Shown: positions 1-8,131, counted from the first letter of the stretch. The stretch is 22,987 nucleotides of DNA from Faecalibacterium sp. CAG:74 (GCA_000437595.1 FR899900.1:233289-256275), one strand, 5' to 3'. The notes: generated by a model not told the origin, from the sequence alone. Program-made: numbers and translations.

Positions 1-125
1 GCGACGACGCTCTTGTTGGCGGAATCCGCGCGGTAAATGCCGAACACGCCGCACTCCTCGTGCAGCTTGTCAAACGGCGCTTCGTCCGCCTCCGCAAGAT
101 AGCAGGCTGACTCCAGCTTGTTCAT
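1..125 (-). CDS. purF: Amidophosphoribosyltransferase, N-terminal part (runs off the window)
   Basis: First ~41 codons of glutamine PRPP amidotransferase, which makes phosphoribosylamine in the first step of purine synthesis. The visible sequence reads EECGVFGIY at residues 23-31. This is the typical junction where a short propeptide is removed to expose the N-terminal catalytic cysteine (Cys25 here) of the Ntn-hydrolase glutaminase domain. The ATG at 125 is preferred because AAGGAG lies 8 nt upstream; an in-frame ATG at 131 sits only 2 nt from that site. It follows purC on the same strand after ~85 bp containing a small hairpin. The rest of the protein is outside the window, so integrity cannot be judged. 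Confidence 0.9.
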   Translation of the reverse strand, partial: MNKLESACYLAEADEAPFDKLHEECGVFGIYRADSANKSVV

Positions 126-172
126 CTTCATTGCTCCTTCATGCTGACCAGTGTTTGATTACCACACAAGCG

Positions 173-199
173 CCCCGGACAGTCGATTGCCATCCGGGG
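173..199 (-). other. Intercistronic hairpin between purC and purF
   Basis: A 7-bp perfect inverted repeat (CCCCGGA / TCCGGGG) with a 13-nt loop lies between the purC stop and the purF start. No T-run follows in the direction of transcription, so it is not a standard intrinsic terminator. It may stabilise or process the mRNA. Function is inferred only from position. Confidence 0.3.
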
Positions 200-210
200 T
201 GCAGATATTC

Positions 211-921
211 TTATTCGCCCATCAGGCGCTTGCGGATTTCGATGTAAGCGTCTTCCACGTTGCCCAAATCGCGGCGGAAGCGGTCTTTATCCAGCTTTTC
301 GCCCGTGCGGGTATCCCAGAAGCGGCAGGTGTCCGGGCTGATTTCGTCCGCCAGCACCAGCTGACCGTCATTCGTGATGCCAAACTCCAGCTTGAAGTCA
401 ATCAGCTCAATGTTGACTTCCTTCAAATACGCCGTCAGCAGCTCGTTGATGCGCAGGGCATAGGCGGCAATCTGGTCAAGAACCGGCTTGGAGACCCAGC
501 CCATCGCCATAATATGGTACTCGTTGACCATCGGGTCGCCCAGCTCGTCGTCCTTGTAGCAGTACTCCAGCACAGTCTGCTTGAGTTTCGTGCCTTCGGG
601 CAGACCGAGGCGCTTGGACAGCGAGCCGGCGGCGATATTGCGCACAATGACTTCCAGCGGCACGATGTGAACCTTCTTCACCAGCGTCTCGCGGTCGGAA
701 ATCTCTTCAATGTAATGCGTCGGGATGCCGTTTTTCTCCAGCATCTTCATCAGGAAATTCGTCACGCGGTTGTTGATGACGCCCTTGCCCATAATCGTGC
801 CCTTCTTGAGGCCGTTGAACGCGGTTGCGTCGTCCTTGTAGTCCACCAGCACAACGTTCGGATCATCCGTCGCAAAAACCTTCTTCGCCTTGCCTTCATA
901 GAGCTGTTCAAGCTTCTTCAT
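211..921 (-). CDS. purC: Phosphoribosylaminoimidazole-succinocarboxamide synthase (SAICAR synthetase)
   Basis: 236-aa ATP-dependent ligase that joins aspartate to CAIR, giving SAICAR in de novo purine synthesis. The N-terminus MKKLEQLYEGKAKKVF is the family signature. LVDYKDDATAFNG and KKGTIMGKG follow near residues 26-48, and the C-terminal part carries the SAICAR synthetase motif with DEISPDTCRFWD. The length fits the short bacterial form (~235-240 aa). The ATG at 921 has GGAGG 8 nt upstream. It lies 78 bp downstream of purE and is followed by purF, so it is the second gene of a purE-purC-purF operon. A TATAAT-like string just before its RBS is rejected as a promoter. Confidence 0.97.
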   Translation of the reverse strand: MKKLEQLYEGKAKKVFATDDPNVVLVDYKDDATAFNGLKKGTIMGKGVINNRVTNFLMKMLEKNGIPTHYIEEISDRETLVKKVHIVPLEVIVRNIAAGSLSKRLGLPEGTKLKQTVLEYCYKDDELGDPMVNEYHIMAMGWVSKPVLDQIAAYALRINELLTAYLKEVNIELIDFKLEFGITNDGQLVLADEISPDTCRFWDTRTGEKLDKDRFRRDLGNVEDAYIEIRKRLMGE

Positions 922-999
922 TGCTGTTTCCTCCTATTATATCACGGTTGTCTGCCGCAGCAGTTGATGCTTGCGAATTTAGAATGTTCGTGTTTTGTG

Positions 1000-1485
1000 T
1001 TATTCAACAACCAGCGCCGCGTCCTTGGCGATGACCGCGTCATGCTGCGCCTTGCGCATCGCCAGCAGCTTTTCCGCCAAGGCTTCGTCCTCGACCGCAA
1101 GAATCTGCGCCGCGAGCAGCGCCGCATTCGCCGCACCGTCGATGGCAACCGTCGCCACAGGCATCCCGCTGGGCATCTGCACGGTGGATAGCAGCGCGTC
1201 CAGCCCGTCGAGCGTCGAGGACTTAACCGGAATACCAATCACCGGCAGCGTTGTCTGCGCCGCGAGCGCCCCCGCGAGGTGCGCCGCCTTGCCCGCCGCC
1301 GCAATCAGCACGCCGAAACCGCTTTCCCGCGCGGACGCGGCAAACGCCGCCGCCTCAGCAGGTGTCCGATGCGCCGAATAAACATGCGCCTCAAAGGGAA
1401 TGCCCAGCTTTTTCAGCTGTTCAAATGCCCCTTTCAGCACCGGCAGGTCACTGTCGCTGCCCATGATGACTGCAACTTTCTTCAT
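1000..1485 (-). CDS. purE: 5-(carboxyamino)imidazole ribonucleotide mutase (AIR carboxylase catalytic subunit)
   Basis: 161-aa PurE. Motifs are GSDSD at residues 9-13, SAHRTP at 37-42 containing the conserved His, and the glycine/alanine-rich substrate loop AAAGKAAHLAG near 63-72. It converts N5-CAIR (class I) or AIR (class II) to CAIR. The loop has Lys where many class I enzymes have a second Gly, and no purK is in view, so the class is left open. The ATG at 1485 was chosen over upstream in-frame codons because the protein starts MKKVAVIMGSDSD and GAAGGAGG lies 11 nt upstream. It is the first gene of the purine operon, expressed through the leader and attenuator-like hairpin at 1514-1622. 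Confidence 0.96.
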   Translation of the reverse strand: MKKVAVIMGSDSDLPVLKGAFEQLKKLGIPFEAHVYSAHRTPAEAAAFAASARESGFGVLIAAAGKAAHLAGALAAQTTLPVIGIPVKSSTLDGLDALLSTVQMPSGMPVATVAIDGAANAALLAAQILAVEDEALAEKLLAMRKAQHDAVIAKDAALVVE

Positions 1486-1513
1486 GAAAGTCGAAACCTC
1501 CTTCGCCGTCAGG

Positions 1514-1558
1514 CAAACAAAAGAGCGCCGCCTGTTCAGTCCCCTGAACGGTGCGCTC
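1514..1558 (-). terminator. Attenuator-like intrinsic terminator in the purE leader
   Basis: In the transcript, GAGCGC (1558-1553) pairs with GCGCTC (1528-1523). A perfect inner stem GTTCAG / CTGAAC with a GGGA loop lies inside, and TTTTGTTT follows. This is a complete intrinsic terminator lying between the purE promoter and purE, only ~20 nt before the purE RBS. It can only make sense as a conditional terminator. The 28-codon leader ORF at 1536-1622 runs through its left arm and stops inside its right inner arm. Confidence 0.75.
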
Positions 1559-1622
1559 CTGCAACTGCTTGTCCCCGGAAAGAAAGAGAACCCATCATAA
1601 CAGCACCCTTGCACTTCGTCAT
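1536..1622 (-). CDS. Candidate 28-aa leader peptide upstream of purE
   Basis: Short ORF with ATG at 1622, GGAGG 7 nt upstream, and TGA at 1538-1536. The peptide begins MTKCKGAVMMGSL and ends AVAGAHRSGD; there are no obvious repeated regulatory codons. It starts ~55-60 nt after the expected transcription start of the 1685-1713 promoter. Its last codons overlap the terminator hairpin, so a translating or terminating ribosome would cover the stem and block it. This is the layout of a ribosome-controlled attenuator. I do not recognise the peptide family. The strong RBS, the promoter distance and the overlap with the terminator argue against chance. The inducing signal is unknown. Confidence 0.6.
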   Translation of the reverse strand: MTKCKGAVMMGSLSFRGQAVAGAHRSGD

Positions 1623-1684
1623 GACGTTTCCTCCCCTTCGCCGATTTCCCAGACTGCACATCTCGCGCCGTTTGGGTACACTTT

Positions 1685-1713
1685 ATTGTACCGTATTTTT
1701 CCGCCGCTGTCAA
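1685..1713 (-). promoter_or_regulatory. Sigma-A promoter of the purine operon
   Basis: Minus-strand -35 TTGACA (1713-1708), 17-bp spacer, -10 TACAAT (1690-1685). It is near consensus, and transcription should start around 1680, giving a ~195-nt leader before purE. No guanine-riboswitch core was recognisable in the leader by eye. A PurR-box was not evident either, though this needs a motif search. Confidence 0.85.
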
Positions 1714-1805
1714 GCGTTTTTCCGAACATTTTATGCAAAGTTTTGTTTTCCGTTTGGAATTTGTGTTTTTTTCGCACGCTGATGGCCGATTTTTCCCGCT
1801 GCCGC

Positions 1806-1848
1806 AAAATAAAAAGGAGGAAGTGCCCGTTTGCCATAGCTTCCTCCT
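1806..1848 (-). terminator. Intrinsic terminator ending the polysaccharide operon
   Basis: Nine-bp perfect stem (AGGAGGAAG / CTTCCTCCT in transcript sense) with a 16-nt loop, followed directly by TTTTTATTTT. It lies 15 bp past the rfbC stop and separates the polysaccharide operon from the purine promoter on the same strand. Confidence 0.9.
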
Positions 1849-1863
1849 ACGATAATATTCGTC

Positions 1864-2469
1864 TTAAAACTTAAAGGTATCTTTCAGCCCCAGCCACTGC
1901 TGATCTTTCTCGCTCAAATTCAGCGGCGTGCCGTCCGCCAGCGTGCAGCCATCCGCACTTGCGCTGCCGCGATATTCGCCCCGCACATGCCAGTCGATGC
2001 CAATTGCCGGGTCATTCCATGCCAAGCCGCCCTCATCGTTCGGGTGCCAGAAGTCACTAACCTTATAGCAGAATTCCGCTTCGTCGCTCAGCACAAGAAA
2101 ACCATGCGCAAAGCCTTCCGGAATCAGGAATTGCTTCTTATTTTCCGCTGACAGCGTGACGCCGTACCATTTCCCATAAGTTTCGGAATCGGCGCGCAAA
2201 TCTACCGCCACGTCGAACACCGTGCCCCGCACAACCCGCACCAGCTTGCACTGCGGATACTTTTTCTGGAAGTGCAGTCCGCGCAGAACGCCCTTCGTTG
2301 ACATCGACTGGTTGTCCTGCACGAAGTGAACGTCGATGCCTGCCTCCTTCATGTCGCGCTCGTTGTACGTCTCCATGAAGTAGCCGCGCGCATCTCCATG
2401 AACCGCTGGTTCAATCACGCAAAGTCCCGTAATGCCACCTACGTTCTTTTCGACTCGAATCTGTCCCAT
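1864..2469 (-). CDS. rfbC: dTDP-4-dehydrorhamnose 3,5-epimerase
   Basis: 201-aa cupin-fold epimerase that inverts C3 and C5 of dTDP-4-keto-6-deoxy-glucose, the third step to dTDP-L-rhamnose. Seen in sequence: FVQDNQS (49-55), VLRGLHFQ with catalytic His66, the RGTVFDVAVDLR strand (81-92), IPEGFAHGF (117-124), the conserved Tyr135 and WNDPAIGI with Asp153. These are the RmlC active-site positions. Length is slightly above the usual ~180-190 aa because of a short C-terminal extension. It is the last gene of the operon, 12 bp after rfbD, and is followed by the terminator. A second, divergent RmlC-like gene lies at 14414-14977. Confidence 0.96.
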   Translation of the reverse strand: MGQIRVEKNVGGITGLCVIEPAVHGDARGYFMETYNERDMKEAGIDVHFVQDNQSMSTKGVLRGLHFQKKYPQCKLVRVVRGTVFDVAVDLRADSETYGKWYGVTLSAENKKQFLIPEGFAHGFLVLSDEAEFCYKVSDFWHPNDEGGLAWNDPAIGIDWHVRGEYRGSASADGCTLADGTPLNLSEKDQQWLGLKDTFKF

Positions 2470-2481
2470 TTGGCGCTCTCC

Positions 2482-3402
2482 TTACTGCCCAATTTCCTGC
2501 AAATAACGGTGCAGCGCATCCTGCCACGTCGGCAGCGGCGCAAACCCAGCTTCCTCCAGCTTGCTCTTGTCCAGCCGACTGTTGAACGGCCGCGCCGCTT
2601 TGCTCAGCCCGTATTCAGCGGTTGTCACGGGCACAACTTGCGTCGTATACCCCGCCTGCCGATAGATTTCCTTCGTGAAATCGTACCAGCTGATGTAACC
2701 GCCTTCGTTGGTCGCATGATAGTATCCGTACTTGTCGGTTTCGTTCATGTCAATCAGCAAGCGTGCCAAGTCCAGCGTGTACGTCGGCGTGCCGATCTGG
2801 TCGTTGACGACGCGGACGGTGTCGTGCGTTTTGCCAACGTTCAGCATCGTCTTGATGAAGTTTTTTCCATTCAAGCCGAACACCCACGCAATGCGCACGA
2901 TGAAGTATTTCTCCAGCGTCCGGCTGACTGCCAATTCACCCTCCAGTTTCGTTTGACCGTAGACGTTCAGCGGCTTGTAATCCTTGCAATCCGGCTTCCA
3001 CGGCGCAGTTCCCTGCCCATCAAACACATAGTCTGTGCTGATGTAGGTCATCTTGCAATTTAACTTTTTGCATACATTTGCGATGTTCTGCGTTCCGCCC
3101 GCGTTGATAGCGCGAACCTTTTCCTGATTTTCCGTGTTCTCCGCCAAGTCAACTGCCGTCCATGCTGCGCAGTGAATCACTGCGTCGGGATTGACTGCCG
3201 TGATGACCCTTTCCACCGCGTCAGCATCTGTGATATCCAGCGGTATATACGGCGCTTTTGACACCGGCGAATTGTCTATGATACCGCTGTAAGCCGTCTG
3301 AATGTCCGAGCCGACACCTTCATGCCCGCGTTTGAGCAGCTCATTCATCACGTCATGCCCCAGCTGTCCGCCAACGCCCGTTACGAAAAACTTCACGTTC
3401 AT
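2482..3402 (-). CDS. rfbD: dTDP-4-dehydrorhamnose reductase
   Basis: 306-aa SDR that reduces C4 to give dTDP-L-rhamnose. The nucleotide-binding motif GVGGQLG is at 9-15, STDYVFDG at 122-129, and the catalytic YxxxK is Tyr148/Lys152. The start at 3402 gives MNVKFFVTGVGGQLG, the expected N-terminus, with GGAGG only 2 nt before the ATG, which is a short spacing. The open frame extends further upstream, but that part overlaps rfbB and lacks family similarity. The gap to the rfbB stop is 10 bp, so translation is probably coupled. Length (~285-305 aa) is normal. Confidence 0.95.
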   Translation of the reverse strand: MNVKFFVTGVGGQLGHDVMNELLKRGHEGVGSDIQTAYSGIIDNSPVSKAPYIPLDITDADAVERVITAVNPDAVIHCAAWTAVDLAENTENQEKVRAINAGGTQNIANVCKKLNCKMTYISTDYVFDGQGTAPWKPDCKDYKPLNVYGQTKLEGELAVSRTLEKYFIVRIAWVFGLNGKNFIKTMLNVGKTHDTVRVVNDQIGTPTYTLDLARLLIDMNETDKYGYYHATNEGGYISWYDFTKEIYRQAGYTTQVVPVTTAEYGLSKAARPFNSRLDKSKLEEAGFAPLPTWQDALHRYLQEIGQ

Positions 3403-3412
3403 TTCCTCCGGT

Positions 3413-4432
3413 TCAGCGGTTGCCGTACATCTTCGCGTAGTAATGCTGATACTCACCGCTGATGATCGTTTCCCACCATTCACGGTTGTCGAGATACCAC
3501 TGTATCGTCTTTTTGATACCGTCCTCGAACTTCGTTTCCGGCAGCCAGCCCAATTCATTGTGGATTTTCGTTGGATCGATGGCGTAACGCATATCATGCC
3601 CTTTGCGGTCGCCGACATGCGTGATTAAACTTTCGGGTTTACCCAGCTCTTTGCAGATGATTTTCACAATCTCGATATTCTGCTTCTCGTTGTGCCCGCC
3701 GACGTTGTAAACCTCGCCCACGCGGCCACTGTGGATAATCAGGTCAATCGCCTTGCAGTGATCTTCCACATACAGCCAGTCGCGGACATTCAAGCCTTCG
3801 CCGTAGACCGGCAGCGGCTTATCCGCCAGCGCGTTGACAATCATCAGCGGAATCAGTTTTTCCGGAAAATGATACGGCCCGTAGTTGTTGGAGCAGCGGG
3901 AAATTGACGCCGGCAGACCGTAGGTGCGGTAATACGATTGAACCAGAAGGTCAGCGCCTGCCTTGGAACTGCTGTACGGCGAACTGGTGTGAATCGGCGT
4001 TTCTTCGGTAAAAAACAGATCGGGGCGGTCAAGCGGCAAATCGCCATACACCTCGTCTGTCGAAACCTGATGGTAACGCTGGATGCCATACTTGCGGCAG
4101 GCATCCATGAGCGTCGCCGTACCAATAATATTGGTTTTCAGGAAGATTTCCGGGTTCTCAATCGAGCGGTCAACATGCGATTCCGCCGCAAAATTAACGA
4201 CAATGTCTGGATGTTCTTCCTCAAACAGCTTGCAGACTGCTTCCCGGTCGCAAATATCTGCCTTCACAAAGCGGAAATTCGGGTTGTCCATAATGGGCGC
4301 AAGTGTGGACAGATTGCCCGCATACGTCAGCTTGTCAAGGCAGATAATCCGATCGTCCGGGTACTTCTTGAGCATATGGAAAATGAAGTTGCTTCCAATA
4401 AAACCCGCGCCGCCAGTAACAATAATCGTCAT
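3413..4432 (-). CDS. rfbB: dTDP-glucose 4,6-dehydratase
   Basis: 339-aa extended SDR converting dTDP-glucose to dTDP-4-keto-6-deoxyglucose. Motifs: TGGAGFIGSNF at the N-terminus (GxxGxxG 7-13), STDEVYGDL with Thr125-Asp126-Glu127, and YSSSK with Tyr153/Lys157. The Asp-Glu pair after Thr is diagnostic for the 4,6-dehydratase subclass. The ATG at 4432 has GAGGAG 7-8 nt upstream. It lies 13 bp downstream of rfbA and 10 bp upstream of rfbD in the compact rfbA-rfbB-rfbD-rfbC block. Confidence 0.97.
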   Translation of the reverse strand: MTIIVTGGAGFIGSNFIFHMLKKYPDDRIICLDKLTYAGNLSTLAPIMDNPNFRFVKADICDREAVCKLFEEEHPDIVVNFAAESHVDRSIENPEIFLKTNIIGTATLMDACRKYGIQRYHQVSTDEVYGDLPLDRPDLFFTEETPIHTSSPYSSSKAGADLLVQSYYRTYGLPASISRCSNNYGPYHFPEKLIPLMIVNALADKPLPVYGEGLNVRDWLYVEDHCKAIDLIIHSGRVGEVYNVGGHNEKQNIEIVKIICKELGKPESLITHVGDRKGHDMRYAIDPTKIHNELGWLPETKFEDGIKKTIQWYLDNREWWETIISGEYQHYYAKMYGNR

Positions 4433-4445
4433 TGCGCTTCTCCTC

Positions 4446-5342
4446 TTAGTACAAACGTTCCTGATATTTCCCATCCATGACATCTTTCAGGTACTGCCCG
4501 TACTGATTCTTCTTCATCACTTCATAGACCTCCATCAGCTCCTCTTTGCTGATCCAGCCGTTGAGATACGCAATTTCTTCCAGACAGCCGATTTTACGGT
4601 GCTGATGCTGCTCCACCGTCTTCACGAAGTTCGTCGCATCCACCAGGCTTTCGTGCGTGCCTGTATCCAGCCAAGTGAATCCTTGACCTAAAAGTTCAAC
4701 GTTCAGCGAGCCATCCTCCAGATAAATGCGGTTCAAATCCGTAATTTCCAGTTCACCACGGGCGGACGGCTTGAGGTTTTTGGCGAACTCAACCACGCGG
4801 TTGTCGTAAAAATACAAGCCTGTCACACAATAGTTGCTTTTCGGATGCGCCGGCTTTTCTTCAATGGAAATCGCCTTTCCGGCCTTGTCAAACTCAACAA
4901 CGCCGAAGCGTTCCGGGTCATCCACATAGTAGCCGAAGACGGTGGCGCCCCTGCCGTTTTCCGCGTTCCGTACCGCCGCATGTAACCGCTTGTTTAGTCC
5001 ATGTCCGCTGAAAATGTTGTCGCCAAGCACCATCGCCACGGAGTCACTGCCGATGAAATCCTCACCGATGATGAACGCCTGCGCCAGCCCGTCCGGCGAC
5101 GGCTGAACCGCGTACGTCAGGTGCACGCCAAACTGCCGGCCATCCCCCAGCAGATTCTCAAAGCGCGGCGTGTCCTGCGGCGTGGAGATAATCAGGATAT
5201 CGCGAATGCCCGCATTCATCAGCACGGACATCGGATAATAAATCATCGGTTTATCGTAAACCGGCAAAAGCTGCTTTGACGTTACTTTCGTCAGTGGGTA
5301 AAGGCGCGTGCCGGAGCCGCCCGCAAGGATAATCCCCTTCAT
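4446..5342 (-). CDS. rfbA: Glucose-1-phosphate thymidylyltransferase
   Basis: 298-aa nucleotidyltransferase making dTDP-glucose from Glc-1-P and dTTP, the entry to dTDP-L-rhamnose. The N-terminus MKGIILAGGSGTRLYPLT carries the GxGTRLxP loop. SKQLLPVYDKPMIYYP, VMVLGDNIFSG-type and EEKPAHPKSNYCVTGLYFYD segments are typical of RmlA. Length fits the short RmlA form (~290-300 aa). The ATG at 5342 was chosen by this N-terminus, with GGAGG 11 nt upstream. The 78-bp gap before it, after the flippase gene, carries a small inverted repeat. Confidence 0.97.
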   Translation of the reverse strand: MKGIILAGGSGTRLYPLTKVTSKQLLPVYDKPMIYYPMSVLMNAGIRDILIISTPQDTPRFENLLGDGRQFGVHLTYAVQPSPDGLAQAFIIGEDFIGSDSVAMVLGDNIFSGHGLNKRLHAAVRNAENGRGATVFGYYVDDPERFGVVEFDKAGKAISIEEKPAHPKSNYCVTGLYFYDNRVVEFAKNLKPSARGELEITDLNRIYLEDGSLNVELLGQGFTWLDTGTHESLVDATNFVKTVEQHQHRKIGCLEEIAYLNGWISKEELMEVYEVMKKNQYGQYLKDVMDGKYQERLY

Positions 5343-5366
5343 ATAGCGTATTTCCTCCCATATTTT

Positions 5367-5403
5367 GTGGCGGCAGCTATGAAACATGACGTTTGCCCGC
5401 CAC
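5367..5403 (-). repeat. Inverted repeat between flippase gene and rfbA
   Basis: GTGGCGG (5367-5373) and CCGCCAC (5397-5403) form a 7-bp stem, extendable by CA/TG across a one-base bulge. No T-run follows on the minus strand, so it is not a clear terminator. It may act as an mRNA processing or stability element before the rfb block. Confidence 0.3.
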
Positions 5404-5420
5404 TTTCTACCATCATCGCT

Positions 5421-6851
5421 TTAAGCATGCTTACGTTTGAATAGCTTATTTTTCAGCTGCTTGATTTCGGGAACGCGGAACAGCATGCACAGCAGAAGGT
5501 AGACAGCCACGCCAGTTGCAATTCCTGCAACAAGGCTTACAAATGCGCCATTCAAAAGCTGAGTAACGCACTTGACGCAAGCCGCCATCACTGCCGAAAA
5601 CAGGGTGGCCGGGAGAATGTCTATCAATTGCTGCTTAACCGTATAGTTTAGAATTCTTTTGGCTGCGAACATATTCAGCAGATGAGAAATCACACTGCAA
5701 ATCAGCAAGGAAGACGCGAAAATCAGCACGCCTTGCCGAATCGTAACAATCAGGAAAAAGACTTCCACACATTTTTTGATGATTTCCAGCTTTAGCGGTG
5801 TGCCGCTGTCGCCAATCGCCTTAATCGCTTGAATAATCGCCAGCTGTATCGCCTGAAAGAGGTATCCAATAGCGAAAATCTGCAAATACGGGACGCATTC
5901 CAGCCACTTGTCCGTCAACAGCAGTGAAACCAACGGTTCAGCAACCGCTGCCAATCCAACCATCATAGGAAACAACAGGAGACTGGATATTCTCACCGTT
6001 TTGGAAACCATTTTCGCGACACTACTAACGGAATCCTGCTTTTGGGAATAAACGGGAAGTAACACCGTCTGAATCGTACCATTCACACTTTCCATAACGG
6101 CTTGCGGAAACTGCTTGCCGCGATTGAAAAATCCAAGAGCTTCTGATGAATAAATCTGGCCAATCAGCAAGCTTCTTATGTCAAGAAACAGGGCGACAAT
6201 GAAATTGGATGCGAACACTTTTGCGCCAAACGGCAAAAGTCGCCGCAGGCTCTGGACTGAAAATCTTCCTTTAGGAATCCACCGAACAATACAATATGTG
6301 ACAAAGCAGGTCGCGGTTTGGTTCACCAACTGCTGTATCACCAGCGCCCATGCGCCAAATCCTGCGACCGCCAAGCCAATTCCGACAGCCGCCGCCAGCA
6401 AAGCGGACACAAAGCTTGAAATGGTCAGCACTTTGAAACGCAAATCTCTTGTTACATAGGCAACCTGCACCGCATTAAACGCCCCCGGAAATAGAACGAT
6501 TGCCATAACGCGCAGGAGACTGCTTAACTCCGATGTATGATAAATATTGCTAATAAAAGGCGCAGTGAAAAAAATCACAAGATACAGCGCCGCTGCGACA
6601 ATCTCAGAGAACATGAGAATCGTGAGATAATCATTGCCATCAACGTCTTTCTTCTGAATTAACGCTGTGTTAAATCCGCCCTGAACAAATGTCGTTGCTA
6701 ACGCAATAAAAATTGTCACAACTGACACTGTTCCATAGTCGGACGGTGTAAGCAGTCTGGCAAGCAATAACGTAACCAGAAAGTTAGTTCCTTGTACGGA
6801 TATCCTTTCAAAAAACTTCCAGCCAAATGCGGAAGTTACTCTCTTCTCCAT
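5421..6851 (-). CDS. Polysaccharide flippase (Wzx/MOP superfamily, oligosaccharide repeat-unit exporter)
   Basis: 476-aa polytopic membrane protein with about 12-14 hydrophobic segments across its length. The N-terminal pattern is typical of the PST/RfbX branch of the MOP superfamily: an amphipathic start, then SVQGTNFLVTLLLARLLTPSDYGTVSV and FVQGGFNTALIQKK. Such proteins flip undecaprenyl-linked repeat units across the cytoplasmic membrane. The ATG at 6851 has AAGGG ~9 nt upstream. It follows the polymerase-like gene by 38 bp. By eye its base composition is more AT-rich than the nearby rfb genes, as is common for wzx. Substrate cannot be read from the sequence. Confidence 0.9.
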   Translation of the reverse strand: MEKRVTSAFGWKFFERISVQGTNFLVTLLLARLLTPSDYGTVSVVTIFIALATTFVQGGFNTALIQKKDVDGNDYLTILMFSEIVAAALYLVIFFTAPFISNIYHTSELSSLLRVMAIVLFPGAFNAVQVAYVTRDLRFKVLTISSFVSALLAAAVGIGLAVAGFGAWALVIQQLVNQTATCFVTYCIVRWIPKGRFSVQSLRRLLPFGAKVFASNFIVALFLDIRSLLIGQIYSSEALGFFNRGKQFPQAVMESVNGTIQTVLLPVYSQKQDSVSSVAKMVSKTVRISSLLLFPMMVGLAAVAEPLVSLLLTDKWLECVPYLQIFAIGYLFQAIQLAIIQAIKAIGDSGTPLKLEIIKKCVEVFFLIVTIRQGVLIFASSLLICSVISHLLNMFAAKRILNYTVKQQLIDILPATLFSAVMAACVKCVTQLLNGAFVSLVAGIATGVAVYLLLCMLFRVPEIKQLKNKLFKRKHA

Positions 6852-6889
6852 ATTAATTTCCCTTCACGACGCGCATCCCGTCTCAGCAC

Positions 6890-8131
6890 TTAGATTTTTC
6901 TACTATAAATAGTTGTTTTTCCGCGCGCCGTCAACATGTGCTGCGGAATCTCCCCCATTTCCTTTCTTCTGCCTTCCCTGCAATGGAGCGCCGCAGCAAT
7001 GAGATACAGCGGAATCGCATAACCGCCCGTGGCAGAGAGCGATTCCACCTGCGCAGCGCTCAGCAGAGCAATGAAGGCAGCCATCATAATTCTGCCTTCA
7101 CGCACCCTATGCGGGTTGATTGTGCCTTTGTTTGCATAGTAAACAATCAGAAGGAATAAAGCCAGCCCAATGATGCCGAAGCAAAGGGTGACATACAAGT
7201 ATCGATTGTGCGGATGTGACACGCCATAGCCGAGAATAGCTTCCATCTGCGCTGCGTCCAGTCGTCCAACCCCTGTTAGTAAATTCTGCTGGATGGCTGC
7301 AAGTGCGTTATCCCAGATGCGCGTTCTGAACGTCAGCGTCACGTCCTTGTGCAGAATGTTCACCAGAAGGAACGAAAACATGTCCATCAGGCGGGCAATG
7401 ACGATTGCCCAGAACGCCGCCGCTTCCGTGAGCATCACCGTCGAAATCTTGAACGGATTCCTTTTTTTCCATGTGCAGTAGAGCAGCACGAGACCGCCGA
7501 TGCTAAAGCAGAACAGCCCCGTCGCCGTCCACTGCAAGATCATCGACAGAGTCGCCGCGACAGCCACGGCAATCGCAAACCGTTTTGTGAAGCGCGAACC
7601 AACGTTTGCATTCCAAAGCAGCGTGGTTGTCAACGCCAGCAGGTAAATGACGAACCACGCTGTCCGGTAACTCAGGAAGAAGTTTTGCGAATACTTCGTT
7701 GTTGCATACATCCCTGCCGGGAACAAAATCACGGTCAGGCAGTTGATGAGCACATATGCGCCCGAAACTTTTGCGACACCTTCGATGAAGGAATCGTATC
7801 CCGCGCGCAGCCCAATATAGCACACCAGTGCGATGCCCAAGTCATTCATCAGCGCGCCGAAATCCGCAATGCTGCCGCCACCAGTAAGCGTGGAGATTGG
7901 CTCCCAGAGAATCGACGCAACCACCAGCATTGTTACGCCAAATAGCCGATTAACCGGAAGTAATTGCGCGTTTTTGAACAATACGATGAGTGTAAATAGC
8001 ACCAGCATGATGCGAATCATGTTCAGCAGCGTGTCAAGTATTCCCAGCGCGGGGATACCGCTGATGCAGCCGGGCTTAATCAGGATTAAAAAACAGAACG
8101 AAATAAAATTCGGATTTCTGAAGTACCTCAT
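6890..8131 (-). CDS. O-antigen polymerase/ligase-like membrane protein (candidate Wzy)
   Basis: 413-aa integral membrane protein with roughly 10-12 hydrophobic segments. A large hydrophilic loop near residues 270-305 contains FRTRIWDNALAAIQQN, then LTGVG and SHPHNRYL. This TRxxxW...H-x-HN pattern is characteristic of the O-antigen ligase/polymerase family (PF04932 type). Next to a flippase and glycosyltransferases, the best reading is the repeat-unit polymerase. The ATG at 8131 overlaps the stop of the upstream GT4 gene (ATGA), implying translational coupling. Polymerase versus ligase cannot be settled by sequence alone; a polymerase is expected in a Gram-positive Wzx/Wzy system. Confidence 0.82.
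   Translation of the reverse strand: MRYFRNPNFISFCFLILIKPGCISGIPALGILDTLLNMIRIMLVLFTLIVLFKNAQLLPVNRLFGVTMLVVASILWEPISTLTGGGSIADFGALMNDLGIALVCYIGLRAGYDSFIEGVAKVSGAYVLINCLTVILFPAGMYATTKYSQNFFLSYRTAWFVIYLLALTTTLLWNANVGSRFTKRFAIAVAVAATLSMILQWTATGLFCFSIGGLVLLYCTWKKRNPFKISTVMLTEAAAFWAIVIARLMDMFSFLLVNILHKDVTLTFRTRIWDNALAAIQQNLLTGVGRLDAAQMEAILGYGVSHPHNRYLYVTLCFGIIGLALFLLIVYYANKGTINPHRVREGRIMMAAFIALLSAAQVESLSATGGYAIPLYLIAAALHCREGRRKEMGEIPQHMLTARGKTTIYSRKI

Noticed and set aside
950..980. TATAAT-like string just upstream of the purC RBS
   Set aside because: There is no -35 at 16-18 bp, and it abuts the AGGAGG, so a transcript from it would start at or after the RBS.
1486..1680. Guanine riboswitch or T-box in the purE leader
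   Set aside because: No conserved purine-riboswitch loop sequences or T-box motif could be recognised; the leader is better explained by the ORF-terminator arrangement.
1619..1837. Minus-strand 72-codon frame between rfbC and purE
   Set aside because: It begins inside the operon terminator loop, crosses the purE promoter and has no RBS or recognisable protein feature.
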